The notes below the pieces were generated by a model that saw only the letters and a program-made list of their open reading frames with translations, was not told the origin of the DNA and searched no databases. Positions 6,194 through 7,729 of a stretch of 7,729 nt of DNA are shown here, in pieces (positions within the stretch are counted from its first letter, which is position 1; every line of letters begins with the position of its first letter). The DNA is taken from assembly GCA_002352105.1 (NCBI GenBank), contig DEHV01000008.1:148801-156529 (forward strand), read 5' to 3'. This stretch comes from Chitinophagaceae bacterium UBA2791 (GTDB taxonomy: Bacteria > Bacteroidota > Bacteroidia > Chitinophagales > Chitinophagaceae). The position numbers were made by a program, and so were the translations under genes.

Positions 6194-7729
6194 TTAGTCC
6201 AACGCCCTGACCAGCGGTAGCTTTACATGAAACACCGTACCCTCTCCCTCAATGGTCTCAAACCAAATATCACCGCGCGCCTGCTCGGCAATGCTCTTGC
6301 TCATGGCCAGCCCCAGTCCCGTTCCCGAAGACTTGGTGGTAAAATTCGGCGCGAATATCTTTTCCTGCATATTGGCGGGAATGCCTCCCCCGTTGTCGCG
6401 TATGTTGACAATAATACAATCCCCTTCCAGCGTCTCGTCCAGTTCCACAAACCGCATCGATTTATTTTCAGGCGCCTCGATGGCGTTCTGCAGCAAGTTG
6501 GTGAACAGGCGGTTCAGCTGGGTTTTGTCGGCAAACAGCATTACCCGTTGCGGAACCGGATACCATTTAAAGATCACATTCTCCGTAGGCTTATACAAAG
6601 AGATGAGCGAATGCAGCAGATCGTGCAGGTCAAACATTTCATTCCGGGGATTGCCGATGTTCGCGAACTGGGAAAAGTCGGCTGCTATTTTAGAAAGATG
6701 ATCGATCTGTTCAATTAAGGTGCTCGCAACATTCCGGGTCATCTCTTTTACATTAGGCGAATTGTTGTCAATGGCTTTCTGCAGGTATTGTATGCTGAGC
6801 TTCATTGGCGTGAGCGGGTTCTTTATCTCATGGGCCACCTGCCGCGCCATCTGCCGCCAGGCCCCCTCCCTTTCGCTTTTGGCCAGCGCTTCGGCGCTCT
6901 CGTCCAGCTTATGCACCATCTTATTGTACTCTTTCACCAATTCCCCTATCTCATCGCGGCGTTTCCATTGTATCTCCTGGTTGATGCGTTGCAGGTTGAT
7001 CTCCCTCATCTTCTCTCCTATCAGGGTAAAGGAATGCGTGATCCGGTTGGTGATGAATAAGGCGATCGCTCCCGCCACCAGGAATATGAATGCGTTAAGA
7101 TTGATAATGGTCACCAGAAAATTCGCGATCTCCTGCTTCAGCTCGCCCTGCGTGCTGTAAGAGGGAATGTTCAGGTAGGCAAAGGCATTGCCCTGGTCGT
7201 CCCTTACAGGGCTGTACACGCTGATATAATCCACCTTGCCCATTTGTTCGTCGGCAACAAACTGGATAGCGTTAAGGGCATTGAGATTATAATAAGCGAT
7301 AGGGTTCATCTTTTCGCTAAGCACGCCCTTATTATAGATCAGGGGGTTGGAAGACACGCGCAAGGTCCCGGTGGTATCATACAGGTTGACATCCGTTCCA
7401 TGAATTTCTGATATTTCCCGCATCAGCCTTTCAATTTCGCGGTTTGCCCCCGAGTCAAAAAACAGCAGGCTCTCATCAAGCGCATTGTTATCATCCAGCT
7501 TATTCTGCACTTCATTGACCATGATCTGGATGGCGCGGCTCAGCCTGTCCTGGTTGTTTCTATCGTACCGTTTAACAAAAAACAAAATGGTGACCACGCC
7601 GATGATCAGGAACGACAGGAGGCTTACCAGGAGGATAGTGGTATGGATCTGCGCGCGGATGCTAAGCTGAAGGTACTGCGCCAGCGCTTCTTTCTTAAAC
7701 CTGGCCCTCGCCAGCAGGGCGGTAAAACG
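6194..7729 (-). CDS. NtrY-like membrane sensor histidine kinase, N-terminus cut by the window edge
   Basis: The C-terminal 511 residues of a sensor kinase are visible. The frame is open to the right edge, so the GTG at 7597 is not its start. In order (window residue = the number given + 44, counting from that GTG): a membrane helix straddling that point (TILLVSLL to ILFFVKRY), an extracytoplasmic sensing region (about 12-155), a second membrane helix (about 158-184), a HAMP linker (about 185-235), and a HisKA domain with phospho-acceptor H256 in VAHEIKNPLTP. The ATP-binding domain follows with N box NLLQNAIEA (367-375), G1 DNGGGIP (401-407), F box FAPNFTTK (415-422) and G2 GTGLGLAMSK (425-434). 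All catalytic boxes are intact. The AWRQMARQVAHEIKNPLTPMKLS form resembles NtrY-type kinases. No response regulator lies in the window, so the signal and partner are unknown. More membrane helices may lie upstream. Confidence 0.92.
   Translation of the reverse strand, partial: RFTALLARARFKKEALAQYLQLSIRAQIHTTILLVSLLSFLIIGVVTILFFVKRYDRNNQDRLSRAIQIMVNEVQNKLDDNNALDESLLFFDSGANREIERLMREISEIHGTDVNLYDTTGTLRVSSNPLIYNKGVLSEKMNPIAYYNLNALNAIQFVADEQMGKVDYISVYSPVRDDQGNAFAYLNIPSYSTQGELKQEIANFLVTIINLNAFIFLVAGAIALFITNRITHSFTLIGEKMREINLQRINQEIQWKRRDEIGELVKEYNKMVHKLDESAEALAKSEREGAWRQMARQVAHEIKNPLTPMKLSIQYLQKAIDNNSPNVKEMTRNVASTLIEQIDHLSKIAADFSQFANIGNPRNEMFDLHDLLHSLISLYKPTENVIFKWYPVPQRVMLFADKTQLNRLFTNLLQNAIEAPENKSMRFVELDETLEGDCIIVNIRDNGGGIPANMQEKIFAPNFTTKSSGTGLGLAMSKSIAEQARGDIWFETIEGEGTVFHVKLPLVRALD

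Noticed and set aside
6227..6718. Open frames of about 150-160 codons on the plus strand.
   Set aside because: They are antisense to the HATPase and HisKA region of the kinase, whose catalytic boxes are intact. The translations resemble no known protein.
7595..7597. GTG as the start of the histidine kinase.
   Set aside because: The frame stays open for 44 more codons to the window edge, and those codons encode the first half of the membrane helix, so the true start lies outside.

Overview
The window looks like ordinary chromosome from a member of the Bacteroidota, probably the Chitinophagales/Chitinophagaceae. The evidence is promoters of the Bacteroidota type (TTTG, about 19 bp, then TAnnTTTG), A-rich start regions with poor Shine-Dalgarno sites, a bacterial GH3-family ligase, a PHP-type PolX protein and an NtrY-like kinase core. 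The phylum call is firm. The family call is inference from protein flavour only.

Left part, minus strand (about 1-3348): a consensus promoter reads leftward into a GH3-type acyl-acid-amido synthetase homologue, then dxr (1-deoxy-D-xylulose-5-phosphate reductoisomerase, MEP isoprenoid pathway), then the N-terminal third or so of rseP (site-2 intramembrane metalloprotease), which is cut by the left edge. The spacers are 170 bp (GH3 to dxr) and 122 bp (dxr to rseP), so readthrough is plausible but an internal promoter is possible.

Middle, plus strand (about 3400-4400): a divergent promoter drives rplU-rpmA (ribosomal proteins L21 and L27), ended by a hairpin with a T run. A separate unit follows, with its own promoter, a 45-residue protein made almost only of Lys, Ala, Pro and Val (histone H1 tail-like), and a strong intrinsic terminator. 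The terminator's T run touches a possible promoter for the next gene.

Right part: a 561-residue PolX-family protein (plus strand) has helix-hairpin-helix motifs and an intact PHP metal site, but the catalytic aspartates of the polymerase palm are replaced. It converges on a membrane-bound NtrY-like sensor histidine kinase (minus strand) whose N-terminus is cut by the right edge. The 102-bp gap between them and the polX stop carry an imperfect direct repeat of 26-27 bp.

No mobile element, CRISPR array, tRNA or rRNA was found. There is no clear new defence-type system. The most notable items are the apparently polymerase-dead PolX and the small Lys/Ala-rich gene.
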